This document shows positions 1 to 8,392 of a stretch of DNA of 64,000 bases, in pieces. The notes below the pieces were generated by a model. That model was not told the DNA's origin. It made no database searches and worked only from the letters and a program-made list of their open reading frames with translations. A program made the position numbers and the translations under genes. The stretch is from an uncultured bacterium (GTDB taxonomy: Bacteria; Bacillota; Clostridia; Lachnospirales; Lachnospiraceae): contig CANRWP010000002.1 of assembly GCA_947643595.1 (NCBI GenBank), positions 1-64,000 on the forward strand, read 5' to 3'. The stretch's first letter is position 1. Every line of letters starts with the position of its first letter.

Positions 1-304
1 GGCGTCTGCCTTTTCTGAACATCAAACACCAACCCTGTTTCGCAATCACCTATTTGAGCTATCGTTTGCTCATTTTGCGAAAAAATACAGTAATTATTGA
101 TCTATTTCCATATTTTTTCTTTCTTTTGTTTTTTTAATATATCATTTTCAGTTATTTTTTTCAACACATTATTGTGATAAATTGACATTTTTATTAATAT
201 GTTACATAATTTGACTCTATTTTCAATCCTAATCATTTATTTTTTTGTGCAATTTAACGGCATACGTTTGCTCATTTGCTCACCACAAGAACTCACCGGC
301 TCTG
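1..304. other. AT-rich non-coding stretch with a 13-bp direct repeat
   Basis: No convincing reading frame is present. The stretch is very AT-rich and carries two exact copies of CGTTTGCTCATTT at 63-75 and 265-277. The second copy lies about 28 bases upstream of the predicted -35 box of the flavoprotein gene, so the pair could be an activator or repressor site. This is inference from repeat position only. Confidence 0.4.
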
Positions 305-333
305 TTGAACTTTACATCCGATAAGAGTATACT
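305..333 (+). promoter_or_regulatory. Sigma-A type promoter for the FMN reductase gene
   Basis: TTGAAC at 305-310 and TATACT at 328-333 are separated by exactly 17 bases. A strong ribosome binding site (CAGGAGGT) follows at 353-360, eight bases before the ATG at 369. Confidence 0.6.
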
Positions 334-368
334 AAAGCCTAATAAGAAAATTCAGGAGGTACACCAAA

Positions 369-989
369 ATGAAAGTCTTAATGTTAAACGGCAGCGCAAA
401 GCCTAACGGAAATACATACTACGCTCTCTCGGAAATCGGGAAACAGTTGGAAAAAGAAGGTATTTCCTATGAAATATTCCAGATGGGAGGGGACGCTGTC
501 AGAGATTGTATCGGCTGCGGTCAGTGCACGGAGACGGGCTGCATCTTCACCGACGACAAGGTAAATGAATTTATTGCAAAGGCAAAGGCGGCGGACGGTT
601 TCGTCTTAGGCACGCCCGTATACTACGCGCACCCAAGCGGCAGGATCCTCTCTTTCCTCGACCGCGTATTTTACAGCAGCGGCAAATCCTTTGCCTTCAA
701 ACCTGCGGCTTCTGTCGCCGTCGCACGAAGGGGCGGTTGTTCCGCATCTTTTGATGTGCTCAACAAATATTTCGGTATCGCACAGATGCCCGTGGCGGGT
801 TCCACCTATTGGAATCTTGTGCACGGGCGCGTTCCGGGGGAAGCCGCTCAGGACGCGGAGGGGCTCCAGACCATGCGCAATCTCGCAAAAAATATGGCGT
901 GGATGCTCAAATGTTTTGAAGCCGGCAAGGAAAAGGGAATCCCCCTGCCGGAAGCTGAGCGGGAAAACCAGACCAACTTTATCCGGTAA
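369..989 (+). CDS. Flavodoxin-fold NAD(P)H-dependent FMN oxidoreductase, iron-sulfur-flavoprotein-like
   Basis: This 206-residue protein begins with a flavodoxin-like beta strand and FMN phosphate loop (GSAKPNGNT, residues 8-16) and has a second FMN contact region, GTPVYYAHPSG, near residue 80. These are typical of the NADPH-dependent FMN reductase family. It also carries C47, C50, C53 and C58 in a CX2CX2CX4C pattern, which resembles the compact 4Fe-4S motif of archaeal and clostridial iron-sulfur flavoproteins. The likely role is cytoplasmic electron transfer or quinone/oxidant reduction. It is a single gene with its own promoter and converges on the VanZ-like gene with only two bases between the stop codons. 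The cluster is inferred from cysteine spacing. Confidence 0.8.
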   Translation: MKVLMLNGSAKPNGNTYYALSEIGKQLEKEGISYEIFQMGGDAVRDCIGCGQCTETGCIFTDDKVNEFIAKAKAADGFVLGTPVYYAHPSGRILSFLDRVFYSSGKSFAFKPAASVAVARRGGCSASFDVLNKYFGIAQMPVAGSTYWNLVHGRVPGEAAQDAEGLQTMRNLAKNMAWMLKCFEAGKEKGIPLPEAERENQTNFIR

Positions 990-991
990 AC

Positions 992-1642
992 CTATTTAAT
1001 GGCCTTCCACAACGGGCTTGAGAGCACCTTGTCCCAGATGGCATCCGACACGAAAGATTTTAAGCAGAATCCGATCAGAAACGTAACCGCCAGAATGATG
1101 ATCGGCTCATATTTACCGCTCTCTTTGGAGTCATGCTTTTCAAGCCCGAACGGAAGTCTATAAGAAAACAGTTTTGCCATATAAAATCCCAGTACACATC
1201 CCGCCGTGTTGGTGATCAGATCATCCACATCTGTCAGTCGGAACGTAAATATCTGCAATATTTCGATAAAGAGCGACAGGGCAAGCCCCATCAGCGCGGC
1301 AGTCCGCAGAGAGCGGTATTCTTTCCAGACGGTCGGCACGATAAATCCTAACGGCACAAAGAGAATGACATTCAGGATCGTATTCCTGATATAGTCAAGC
1401 GGACTGTTCACAATATCTATAATTGGGATCCAGTTAAATTCCGGATGAATGTGGCAGGAACCTACGGTGGGGATCCCCACCACCGAAAAGACCGCGACGA
1501 GATAAAACATAAAAATCGTCACCATCGCCAATCTGGGAAGGCTTCGCTTTCTGAACACCACATACTGTAAAATAAACACAGCCGGTATCACAAAGATCAC
1601 CGATGAAAAAATTTCTATTCCCATACTCAGTAAACGGACCAT
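992..1642 (-). CDS. VanZ family membrane protein
   Basis: This 216-residue protein has about five hydrophobic segments and the VanZ-like layout: a short loop with NPLDYIRNTILNVILFVPLGF-type residues around positions 80-100 and a conserved E-x-x-Q (FIEILQ) followed by TDVDDLITNTAG. VanZ proteins give low-level teicoplanin resistance in enterococci, but most clostridial members have no known role. GGGAGAG precedes the ATG at 1642; a Met six codons in is an alternative start. It stands alone, convergent with the flavoprotein gene and divergent from the sigma-factor operon. Confidence 0.8.
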   Translation of the reverse strand: MVRLLSMGIEIFSSVIFVIPAVFILQYVVFRKRSLPRLAMVTIFMFYLVAVFSVVGIPTVGSCHIHPEFNWIPIIDIVNSPLDYIRNTILNVILFVPLGFIVPTVWKEYRSLRTAALMGLALSLFIEILQIFTFRLTDVDDLITNTAGCVLGFYMAKLFSYRLPFGLEKHDSKESGKYEPIIILAVTFLIGFCLKSFVSDAIWDKVLSSPLWKAIK

Positions 1643-1869
1643 ATGCTCTCCCTTTCTGCTATTCTATCCTTTTCTGTTGTCCTGTTATTTTTCGTATTTT
1701 AGCACACCTTCGAATTACGCTTCCATTAAGATAAGGTTAAGATTTCATAAATCAGGAAAACAAAAAATTTGTTATCTTCTTTGATCATTTCCCCAACTTC
1801 ATCCGTTATAATAAATATACAGCATTTCAGCCTGCTGAATTTTCCCGGAAAAAGGAGAAAAGTGCTTCT

Positions 1870-2385
1870 ATGGACGACGCGTTGATAACCCGGGCGAGAG
1901 CCGGCGATGAAAGTGCCGCAGAGCTCCTGATCAGGCGTTACTACCCCTCTATCCTGCGGTACTGCAGATGGCACTGTCCGAATATGGAGACTGCGGAAGA
2001 CCTGACCCAGGAGACCTTCATCCGCCTGTTCCGCCACCTGGATGAGTACAAGAACAGAGGAACATTCAAAGCCTATCTTTATACGATCGCAAACCGCCTG
2101 TGCATCGATGAGAGCAGAAAGATCAGCTTTTCCCCTCTCGACGACGCGACAGCACCCGCGGCGGAGGATGGCGCCATGCACCGGATCGAAGAGAGAGACC
2201 AGATACGATATCTCTTAAAATTTCTCTCGCCGGAACAGAGGGAGGCCGTTTTACTGCGCTTTGAGGAAGAATTGAGTTTTTCGGAAATCGCCCGCGTAAC
2301 CGGGTGCAGCCTGCGGACCGCACAGAGCAGAGTCCGAAACGGATTAAAGATCATGCGAAAGGAGATGGATCATGCGTCAAAGTGA
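1870..2385 (+). CDS. ECF-type RNA polymerase sigma factor
   Basis: This 171-residue protein has a sigma-70 region 2 at about residues 8-75 (AEDLTQETFIRLFRHL and the DNA-melting segment GTFKAYLYTIANRLC) and a region 4 helix-turn-helix at about 110-165 (LSFSEIARVTGCSLRTAQSRV). No regions 1 or 3 are present, as expected for the ECF group. An AGGAG-type site precedes the ATG at 1870. It is the first gene of a four-gene operon and overlaps the next gene by 14 bases, which suggests translational coupling. It probably directs RNA polymerase to this operon and other envelope-stress promoters; the signal is unknown. Confidence 0.9.
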   Translation: MDDALITRARAGDESAAELLIRRYYPSILRYCRWHCPNMETAEDLTQETFIRLFRHLDEYKNRGTFKAYLYTIANRLCIDESRKISFSPLDDATAPAAEDGAMHRIEERDQIRYLLKFLSPEQREAVLLRFEEELSFSEIARVTGCSLRTAQSRVRNGLKIMRKEMDHASK

Positions 2386-3169
2386 GCTGGAAACTTATTT
2401 GAAACAGACTTTCGGGCAGGCATTTCGGGACGAAATACAGCCGAAAGCACCGCGCCCGGAAAAGCTGGAGGAAACCATAGACATCTGTAAAAACATTCTT
2501 TTGACACAGAAAGATTACCCGGAAAATATGCGGGAGGAGCGAACCGGCTTCTGGCAGTATCTGTCCGATGTCTTTCGCTTTGAAGGCCTCCGGGTCTTCG
2601 GGCTGCAGGCCGCGGTTTTATTCTTTGTCTGCCTGAATCTTTCCCTTCTGGCAAAAGACCCCGCCGCCCTGCCGGTCTTTATGCCGCTGTTCGTCCTCGC
2701 CGCCGTACCGGCGCTTCTGCGCGGTCAGTATTACAACATGAGCGAAATGGAGGCGGCGACAAGGGCCTCCGGCGCGCAGATCATTCTCGCAAAGCTGGTG
2801 TTGGCGGGGGCCGCAGACCTTGTCTGCTTCACACTCCTGCTGTGGCTTGAACGGACTTTAGGCTCCCACGCCGTAGAGACAAGGCAGTTGATCCTGTATG
2901 CCATCGTCCCCTATCTGACCTGCATGGCGCTCCTGCTTAGAAATATACGGCTGCAAAAGTGCCGGAATGCGCTCTCCTGTTTTCCGCAGATCCTCGGATT
3001 CAGCTTCTTTTGGGGGATCATGCCGAAAGCGCTGCCCGGGTTGTACAGGACTTCCGCCGCCGGCGCGTGGTTTATCGCGTTTATCGTGTTCGGCTCTTTC
3101 TTTTTGAGGGAGATTTTCTATATTGTCGATATGAGAAAGAGAGGAAAAATGTATGGAATTATCGCTTGA
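2372..3169 (+). CDS. Six-helix membrane protein, possible anti-sigma or ABC partner
   Basis: I do not recognise a named family for this 265-residue protein. The first ~70 residues are soluble and charged; the rest contains about six membrane segments (near residues 75-95, 98-115, 138-158, 168-187, 202-220, 232-250). Its start overlaps the sigma-factor gene by 14 bases and its end overlaps the ABC ATPase gene by 17 bases. A soluble N-terminus followed by membrane helices directly after an ECF sigma gene fits a membrane-bound anti-sigma factor, but it could equally be an accessory subunit of the exporter. No zinc-binding HX3CX2C motif is visible. Confidence 0.7.
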   Translation: MRQSELETYLKQTFGQAFRDEIQPKAPRPEKLEETIDICKNILLTQKDYPENMREERTGFWQYLSDVFRFEGLRVFGLQAAVLFFVCLNLSLLAKDPAALPVFMPLFVLAAVPALLRGQYYNMSEMEAATRASGAQIILAKLVLAGAADLVCFTLLLWLERTLGSHAVETRQLILYAIVPYLTCMALLLRNIRLQKCRNALSCFPQILGFSFFWGIMPKALPGLYRTSAAGAWFIAFIVFGSFFLREIFYIVDMRKRGKMYGIIA

Positions 3170-4028
3170 CCGCCTGACAAAACATTATGGGAGCAAGATC
3201 GCCGTGGACCATGTAAGCGCAGACCTGAAACCCGGCGTATACGGCCTCTTAGGCGCAAACGGAGCCGGAAAGACCACTCTGATGCGTATGCTCTGCGCCA
3301 TTTTGGAATCCACCTCCGGCGAAGTTCTGTTTGACGGGGAGGAAGTCACCGCGATGGGCGCCGCCTACAGGGATCTTCTGGGCTATCTGCCCCAGGATTT
3401 TGGCTATTATCCCAACTATACTGCCGAAGAATTCCTGCGCTATATCGCCGCCTTAAAGGGCCTCCCGAGAGAAAAGGCGAGAAAAAAGACAAGGGCGCTG
3501 CTGGAGATGACGGGCCTTTCCCACGCCGCCAGGAAGAAGTTAAAGACTTTCTCCGGCGGTATGAAACAGAGAGTGGGCATTGCACAGGCTCTTCTGAACG
3601 ATCCGAAGATACTGATCCTGGACGAGCCCACCGCCGGTCTCGACCCGAAGGAGAGGGTTCGCTTTCGCAATCTGATAGCGGATTACGCGGAAAACAGGAT
3701 CGTCATCCTCTCCACCCACATCGTATCGGACATTGAAGCGATCGCAGACAAGGTATTTTTGATGAAAAAAGGAAAGTTTATCCTGGAGGGCACGGTTCCC
3801 GAACTGATCCTGCACGCCCAGAACAAAATATGGGAGCTGAGCGTCCCGCAGAAAGAATTTCGAAGGTGGCAGGATACCGTGACCGTCGCTAATTTAAGGC
3901 ATGAAGGCTCTCAGGTCATACTCCGCATCGTCTCCGACACAAAGCCCGCGGAGGCCGCGGTTCCCTGCCGTGCGACGCTGGAAGATCTGTATCTGTACTA
4001 TTTCGGAAAGGAGAATTCATATGACTGA
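3153..4028 (+). CDS. ABC exporter ATP-binding protein (bacitracin/lantibiotic type)
   Basis: This 291-residue nucleotide-binding protein has Walker A GANGAGKT at residues 34-41, a Q-loop near LGYLPQDFGYYPNYT, the ABC signature FSGGMKQR, Walker B ILILDEP and the H-loop STHIVSD. The length and the YLPQDFGYYPNYTAEEFLRY stretch fit the ABC-2 / BcrA-like exporter ATPases rather than importers. It overlaps the upstream membrane-protein gene by 17 bases and the permease gene by 8 bases. It presumably energises the permease encoded next, for export of, or protection from, an envelope-active compound. Confidence 0.9.
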   Translation: MELSLDRLTKHYGSKIAVDHVSADLKPGVYGLLGANGAGKTTLMRMLCAILESTSGEVLFDGEEVTAMGAAYRDLLGYLPQDFGYYPNYTAEEFLRYIAALKGLPREKARKKTRALLEMTGLSHAARKKLKTFSGGMKQRVGIAQALLNDPKILILDEPTAGLDPKERVRFRNLIADYAENRIVILSTHIVSDIEAIADKVFLMKKGKFILEGTVPELILHAQNKIWELSVPQKEFRRWQDTVTVANLRHEGSQVILRIVSDTKPAEAAVPCRATLEDLYLYYFGKENSYD

Positions 4029-5235
4029 CTTAATAAGATTGGAACATAAAAAACTGTGGAGCAGAAGGAGTACAAAGATCAGCGTACTCCTGTGCTTTCT
4101 CTATGTCGTTGTAATCGTCAACATTCTTTGTTTTCAGTGGTTCTCCTTCGGGAGCAGCGGCGACCACACGAGCTCCTTCGGCAACCATTTTGACGGCTAC
4201 ACCATGATCAGGGACAGCAAAGAATATTCCCGCACCTTCGGCGGTGAGCTGACGGACGAAACGCTGCAACGGATGGTAAAAGAGTATCAGGACATGGCGG
4301 CTGCCGATCTGGACCGAGAACAGCAGCTCACCGACCGGCCCAAAATAGATTCCTGGCTGGAACAGTTGTATCCCGAACTCAGGGACAATAGTACATACTA
4401 TACCATGATAACCTACGCAGATCCCGAAAAACTGACCGGATTTTATGAGCGCAGGACACAGGCGCTCGAAGACTTTCTGGAGATCAGCGAGCAGACCGGC
4501 GCTGAGCGGGCGTATCTTCTTCAGATGGAAGAAAAAGTGGAAAAACCTTTCTCTTATGAGTTCCTGGAAGGCTGGTCCAACATTCTCACAAGTATGACCG
4601 CAGAACTCGGAACCGTAATGGCTCTGTTTCTCGCCGTCGTACTGTCCCCCCTCTTCTCAGGGGAATGGCGGGATAATACAAGCCCGCTTCTTCTGACGAC
4701 CAGATACGGCTGGGAAAAGATCGCCCGCGCCAAGATCATAACCGGACTGCTCTTTACTACAGAGCTGTTCCTGCTCCTCGCCGCGGGTGGGCTGATCGCC
4801 CAGAGTTTCTATCTCGGGTGGAGCGGATGGGATATGCCGATCCAGATGATCAAGCTGATCGCCGTCGCGCCCATGAACATGCTGCAGGCGGAGATCTACG
4901 AATATGGCTTCACCCTCCTCGGCGCGCTCGGGTATACCGGGATCATCCTTCTGATCTCCGCGGCGGTAAAAAATAACATGTTTGCACTGATCTTCAGCCT
5001 CGCAGCCGTGTATCTGCCGCCGGTGATCAGCCGGTATCTCCCCTACGGCCTGCAGAAAGCCCTGGATCTGCTGCCCCTTGTGGGAAGCCCCACCGATATT
5101 TTCCGGACCAACACTTTCTGCCTCTTTGGAAAATACATCTGGTCACCCTATCTGCTGATCACGGTGCCGATTCTGATCGGGCTTCTGTGCGCGCCGTTTG
5201 CTGTCAGGAAATGGTCGAGACGAATGAAAAAATAG
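4021..5235 (+). CDS. ABC-2 type exporter permease
   Basis: The start is taken at the ATG at 4021, just after GGAAAGGAG, giving 404 residues; the open frame extends upstream to 3901, but that part lies wholly inside the ATPase gene. One membrane helix at about residues 18-40 is followed by a large extracytoplasmic domain (about 45-190) and then about six helices, the layout of ABC-2 permeases with a sensor-like loop. It is the last gene of the sigma/membrane protein/ATPase/permease operon and converges on the yjjW-like gene 12 bases away. Confidence 0.85.
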   Translation: MTDLIRLEHKKLWSRRSTKISVLLCFLYVVVIVNILCFQWFSFGSSGDHTSSFGNHFDGYTMIRDSKEYSRTFGGELTDETLQRMVKEYQDMAAADLDREQQLTDRPKIDSWLEQLYPELRDNSTYYTMITYADPEKLTGFYERRTQALEDFLEISEQTGAERAYLLQMEEKVEKPFSYEFLEGWSNILTSMTAELGTVMALFLAVVLSPLFSGEWRDNTSPLLLTTRYGWEKIARAKIITGLLFTTELFLLLAAGGLIAQSFYLGWSGWDMPIQMIKLIAVAPMNMLQAEIYEYGFTLLGALGYTGIILLISAAVKNNMFALIFSLAAVYLPPVISRYLPYGLQKALDLLPLVGSPTDIFRTNTFCLFGKYIWSPYLLITVPILIGLLCAPFAVRKWSRRMKK

Positions 5236-5247
5236 CGCGGAGTATTC

Positions 5248-6096
5248 TCAGATGATCACAATATCCCTCCACCCCATCTTTCGCAGGCTTTCTGCATAAC
5301 CCTGCAGAACGGCCTGCTCCGGCACCGGATAGTGGGAGTACGCCTCCCTCACACCCATCGGGCGGTAGGCGATGATCTTGTAGCGGACTTCCCCTGCATG
5401 ATCCTTAAGCAGCTTTCCTGTCTCCAAAATCGTCTCCTCCGCATCGTACAGCGTGGGCACGACCACCGTCCGCACCTCAAACAGCTTCCCTCTCTTTGCC
5501 AGAAACAGCGCATTTTCCAAAACCTTTTTATTGTCACAGGCCGTCACCGCGAGATGGTCTTTCTCCGAAAACGCCTTGATGTCCAACATCACGCCGTCCG
5601 TCACCTCCATGAGTTCCGGATCGGACGCAAAGTCATAGGTTCCGTTGCTGTCTATAAAGGTGGACAGAGAAGCCTCTTTGCAGAGCGAGAAGAGTTCCCG
5701 TATAAAGGCGGGATACAGAGTGCATTCCCCTCCGGAAACCGTGACTCCCCTGATGTAGGGCATCTGTTTTTTTATGACCTCAAAAGCCTCTGCAGCCGTC
5801 ATATATCGAATCCGCGGGCTTGCATCGTGGGGGCAGGTATGGATACAGGTATCACAGCCCACGCACTTCTCGGGAGAAAAAATAACATGTGTTATTCCGT
5901 CTTTTTCCTCCTTTTTCAGCGCTCCCACAGGGCATTTCGGCACGCAGAGACCGCAGCCTGTACAGAGGCTTCTCGTCTCCGGGTTATGGCAATATTTACA
6001 GTCAAAATTGCAGCCCTGTAAAAAGATGACGGTCCTGTTTCCAGGACCATCCACGCTGCTAAAAAGTATGATCTTATTAACAGGATATTTTGTCAT
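5248..6096 (-). CDS. yjjW: YjjW-type glycyl-radical enzyme activase (radical SAM)
   Basis: This 282-residue enzyme has the radical SAM CX3CX2C motif (C29, C33, C36) followed by two ferredoxin-like 4Fe-4S clusters (C45/C48/C51/C55 and C78/C81/C84/C88), the architecture of glycyl-radical activases. SGGECTLYP is the glycine-rich SAM-contact motif. It would use S-adenosylmethionine to place a radical on the partner encoded immediately upstream (YjjI-like), whose stop codon overlaps this ATG by four bases. It is the last gene of the GH13-YkgJ-YjjI-YjjW operon. The substrate of the YjjI/YjjW pair is not established. Confidence 0.9.
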   Translation of the reverse strand: MTKYPVNKIILFSSVDGPGNRTVIFLQGCNFDCKYCHNPETRSLCTGCGLCVPKCPVGALKKEEKDGITHVIFSPEKCVGCDTCIHTCPHDASPRIRYMTAAEAFEVIKKQMPYIRGVTVSGGECTLYPAFIRELFSLCKEASLSTFIDSNGTYDFASDPELMEVTDGVMLDIKAFSEKDHLAVTACDNKKVLENALFLAKRGKLFEVRTVVVPTLYDAEETILETGKLLKDHAGEVRYKIIAYRPMGVREAYSHYPVPEQAVLQGYAESLRKMGWRDIVII

Positions 6097-7637
6097 CTCA
6101 CCTTACGCTCCTCTATTCTGCAGTTGTTTGTCGCGCCAAGGCCAAGCTCTGTCGTATCCTGCAATACAGCAACTCCGCTTCTGAGCTTTTCGATCTCCGA
6201 TCTCTTCACCAGATATCCGGTGATACGGATCACATCGCTGTCGGACGCGTAGAACGATATATAACGCAGGTTATCCTGAAAGGATCCCTTGATAATATCC
6301 AGCAGAAACTCCGGATTTTTATGTACCGTAGTGTCGATCGGGAAAATATCTCCCGTCCCCGACGGGAAGTATTTGTGGAACAGACTGCAGTGCTTCAGAT
6401 GGTCGAGCAGTTCCTCCGGCTCTTCGCCTATGGGAATCCTCGTTCCAGGGCTCACATCCCTGTCATCGGAGATGCCCACCTGGGCATGCAGCAGGAAATG
6501 TCCGCCAGTGACACTGCAGTAAGGATTCACATGCTGCTCATTGAAAGCATGGATCTGTTCCATAATCGCAACGCCCAGATCATCCGCCTCTTTGGAATGT
6601 CCGTAGCGGCCTTCTTTCCCTTCTTTTTCCATCAAAATATTCACGCACTCCGCCAGCCCCACCATACCGAACATGGCGGTAAATTTATCCTGGGAGATAA
6701 AGCCTTCCTTCGCGAGGAAATTATTCTGGAAAAATCCGCTCTCCTCCACCTCGAATTTGATCCTGGCGTCCATATAGCGCGCCATGATATCCATCACATA
6801 CGGAAGCTGTTTTTCCCGGAAGTCTTTCAGAGACTCTGCGCGTTTCGCGATATTAGAAAGAATCAGGCGGCAAAGCGTATACGAGCCGCCCCCCAGCTTC
6901 AGGCCGTTATAACAGCTGGCGATCACATAGTCCTCGCCCAGCTCGGAGACAAACATACGATGGTTCGCAAAACTCGGCTTTGCGCTGCGCAGAGATGTCT
7001 TTATCGCCTGCAGCGTAAAATCATCATCCGACAGCTCGGGATCATATTTCATCGTGATATTGGGTACCGCATGCTCCAGCTCCGCCTCCACTTCCAGAAG
7101 GAGACGGCCGGCCTTCGTCGGCTTCGGACCGATATTCGCATGGGAGAAAGAATCGAGCACCGTTCTGTCCACATGGATCATGAAAAGGCGCAGCAGTTTT
7201 TTCGCCGTCTCCTCATCTACATCATTGATAAACGGCTCCAGCAACTCATCCAGCGCCCCCACATAGACGGGAAAATTTGTCACGCTGGGCACATGTTTGT
7301 AGAAGATCAACAGGCTGTTCAGCGCTTCAAACAGGTCCTTCGGAGGATCCAGCTGCAGGAATTTGGAACCCTCCCTCATAAATTTTGCGTAATCCGGTAT
7401 AATATATCTGGGTCTAACCGGCGCATGGCCTTCGTTCAAGTCACAGATACACTTCGTATCGATGGACTCATTCAGCAGTTCGTCCAACCCCTCAGGCAGA
7501 TCCAGCACCTCCAGCAGAGAATCCGCCTCCTTTGCCATCACGGCAACCTTCTGTTCATGTGTCAGGGTCGGGCTCTTAATCGTCTCCAGAATTTCCGCCC
7601 TTGTCTGCTCTACTCGTTCCATTGTAATTGGTCTCAT
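6093..7637 (-). CDS. yjjI: YjjI family glycyl-radical enzyme
   Basis: This 514-residue protein matches the YjjI (DUF3029) family in length. The glycyl-radical motif RITGY lies 44 residues from the C-terminus, with G474 as the likely radical site, and C242 in SCYNGLKLGG is a plausible catalytic thiyl cysteine, with C256 nearby. GGAGGG precedes the ATG at 7637; an ATG five codons later is an alternative. It is co-transcribed with its activase and starts 23 bases after the YkgJ-like gene. YjjI is a glycyl-radical protein of unknown reaction, far shorter than pyruvate formate-lyase (about 760 residues), so it should not be annotated as PFL. Confidence 0.88.
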   Translation of the reverse strand: MRPITMERVEQTRAEILETIKSPTLTHEQKVAVMAKEADSLLEVLDLPEGLDELLNESIDTKCICDLNEGHAPVRPRYIIPDYAKFMREGSKFLQLDPPKDLFEALNSLLIFYKHVPSVTNFPVYVGALDELLEPFINDVDEETAKKLLRLFMIHVDRTVLDSFSHANIGPKPTKAGRLLLEVEAELEHAVPNITMKYDPELSDDDFTLQAIKTSLRSAKPSFANHRMFVSELGEDYVIASCYNGLKLGGGSYTLCRLILSNIAKRAESLKDFREKQLPYVMDIMARYMDARIKFEVEESGFFQNNFLAKEGFISQDKFTAMFGMVGLAECVNILMEKEGKEGRYGHSKEADDLGVAIMEQIHAFNEQHVNPYCSVTGGHFLLHAQVGISDDRDVSPGTRIPIGEEPEELLDHLKHCSLFHKYFPSGTGDIFPIDTTVHKNPEFLLDIIKGSFQDNLRYISFYASDSDVIRITGYLVKRSEIEKLRSGVAVLQDTTELGLGATNNCRIEERKVR

Positions 7638-7660
7638 GGTATACCCTCCTTCTCCGAATA

Positions 7661-8392
7661 TTATAATTTGTACAGAATAGTTATGTCAATGACTGAAGCC
7701 GCCAGTTTTGCCCTCTCCTCAAACTGTTCATAGAAATCCCGCTCTTTCTCGTAGGCCTTCCTGTAAAACAGTTCCAACATGGAGAGATTGATCTTTTTCA
7801 CTTTCTCATCTTCCCCGGCTCTCAACAATTCCTGCATCTCCTCCTGAAAATCTTTGCAGAAATAATGCCATTTTGTAATAAATTCCTCATTCTTTTTCAG
7901 GTTTGGAGTCTCCAGCCATTTCTCGATCTTCACCTTCGTCCCGTTCAGATTCGGGCAGGAATCCTTCACGATAAAATACTGAAACCCCTTTATCTCCTTT
8001 ATGCCATCCTCCGTCTGCACCTGCTTTATCTCATAGTTTCGCCCCAGCGGGAACAGTCTGCACAGCCCCGGGCGGAACGCATGGATACTGCACCTGCCCT
8101 CCTCATTCAAAAAACCGCAGACCTCCTTAGATCCATAAGCTTTTGTTTCTCCGCTCATCTTCAGATTCGGCAGCACCATACCGTCCGTCATATAGAGTTC
8201 TATCTTATCTTCCATCAGCTCGTCAAAACTCCTGCCGAGATGCTGCGTCAGCTCACAAATATCAAAGGGAGTCAGTACTACCGACTCCCCCATCTCCTGA
8301 CAGCAATAAGAACAGCCTTTGCAGTCGTCGCAGCCGATCTTCGCCATATCTCTGGCAGTATATAATCTGTCCGGCGCCATATTGTCCCTCAT
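7661..8392 (-). CDS. YkgJ family cysteine-cluster protein
   Basis: This 243-residue protein has a cysteine-rich start (C21, C24, C27, C30, C31) and a second group in EVCGFLNEEGRCSIHAFRPG plus the CRLFP motif, the hallmark of the YkgJ/CxxCxxCC family thought to bind zinc or an Fe-S cluster. The C-terminal third is charged and helical. Its ATG overlaps the stop of the upstream GH13 gene by four bases, and the yjjI-like gene follows 23 bases later, so it sits between a sugar hydrolase and a glycyl-radical system. Its biochemical function is not known; a metal-handling role for the adjacent radical enzyme is only a guess. Confidence 0.8.
   Translation of the reverse strand: MRDNMAPDRLYTARDMAKIGCDDCKGCSYCCQEMGESVVLTPFDICELTQHLGRSFDELMEDKIELYMTDGMVLPNLKMSGETKAYGSKEVCGFLNEEGRCSIHAFRPGLCRLFPLGRNYEIKQVQTEDGIKEIKGFQYFIVKDSCPNLNGTKVKIEKWLETPNLKKNEEFITKWHYFCKDFQEEMQELLRAGEDEKVKKINLSMLELFYRKAYEKERDFYEQFEERAKLAASVIDITILYKL

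Noticed and set aside
3901..4020. N-terminal extension of the exporter permease
   Set aside because: It lies within the ATPase gene in another frame; the ATG at 4021 has its own ribosome site.
6090..7733. A 547-codon plus-strand open frame opposite yjjI
   Set aside because: It runs antisense through a protein with clear glycyl-radical motifs, has no ribosome site or recognisable domain, and is a by-product of codon periodicity.
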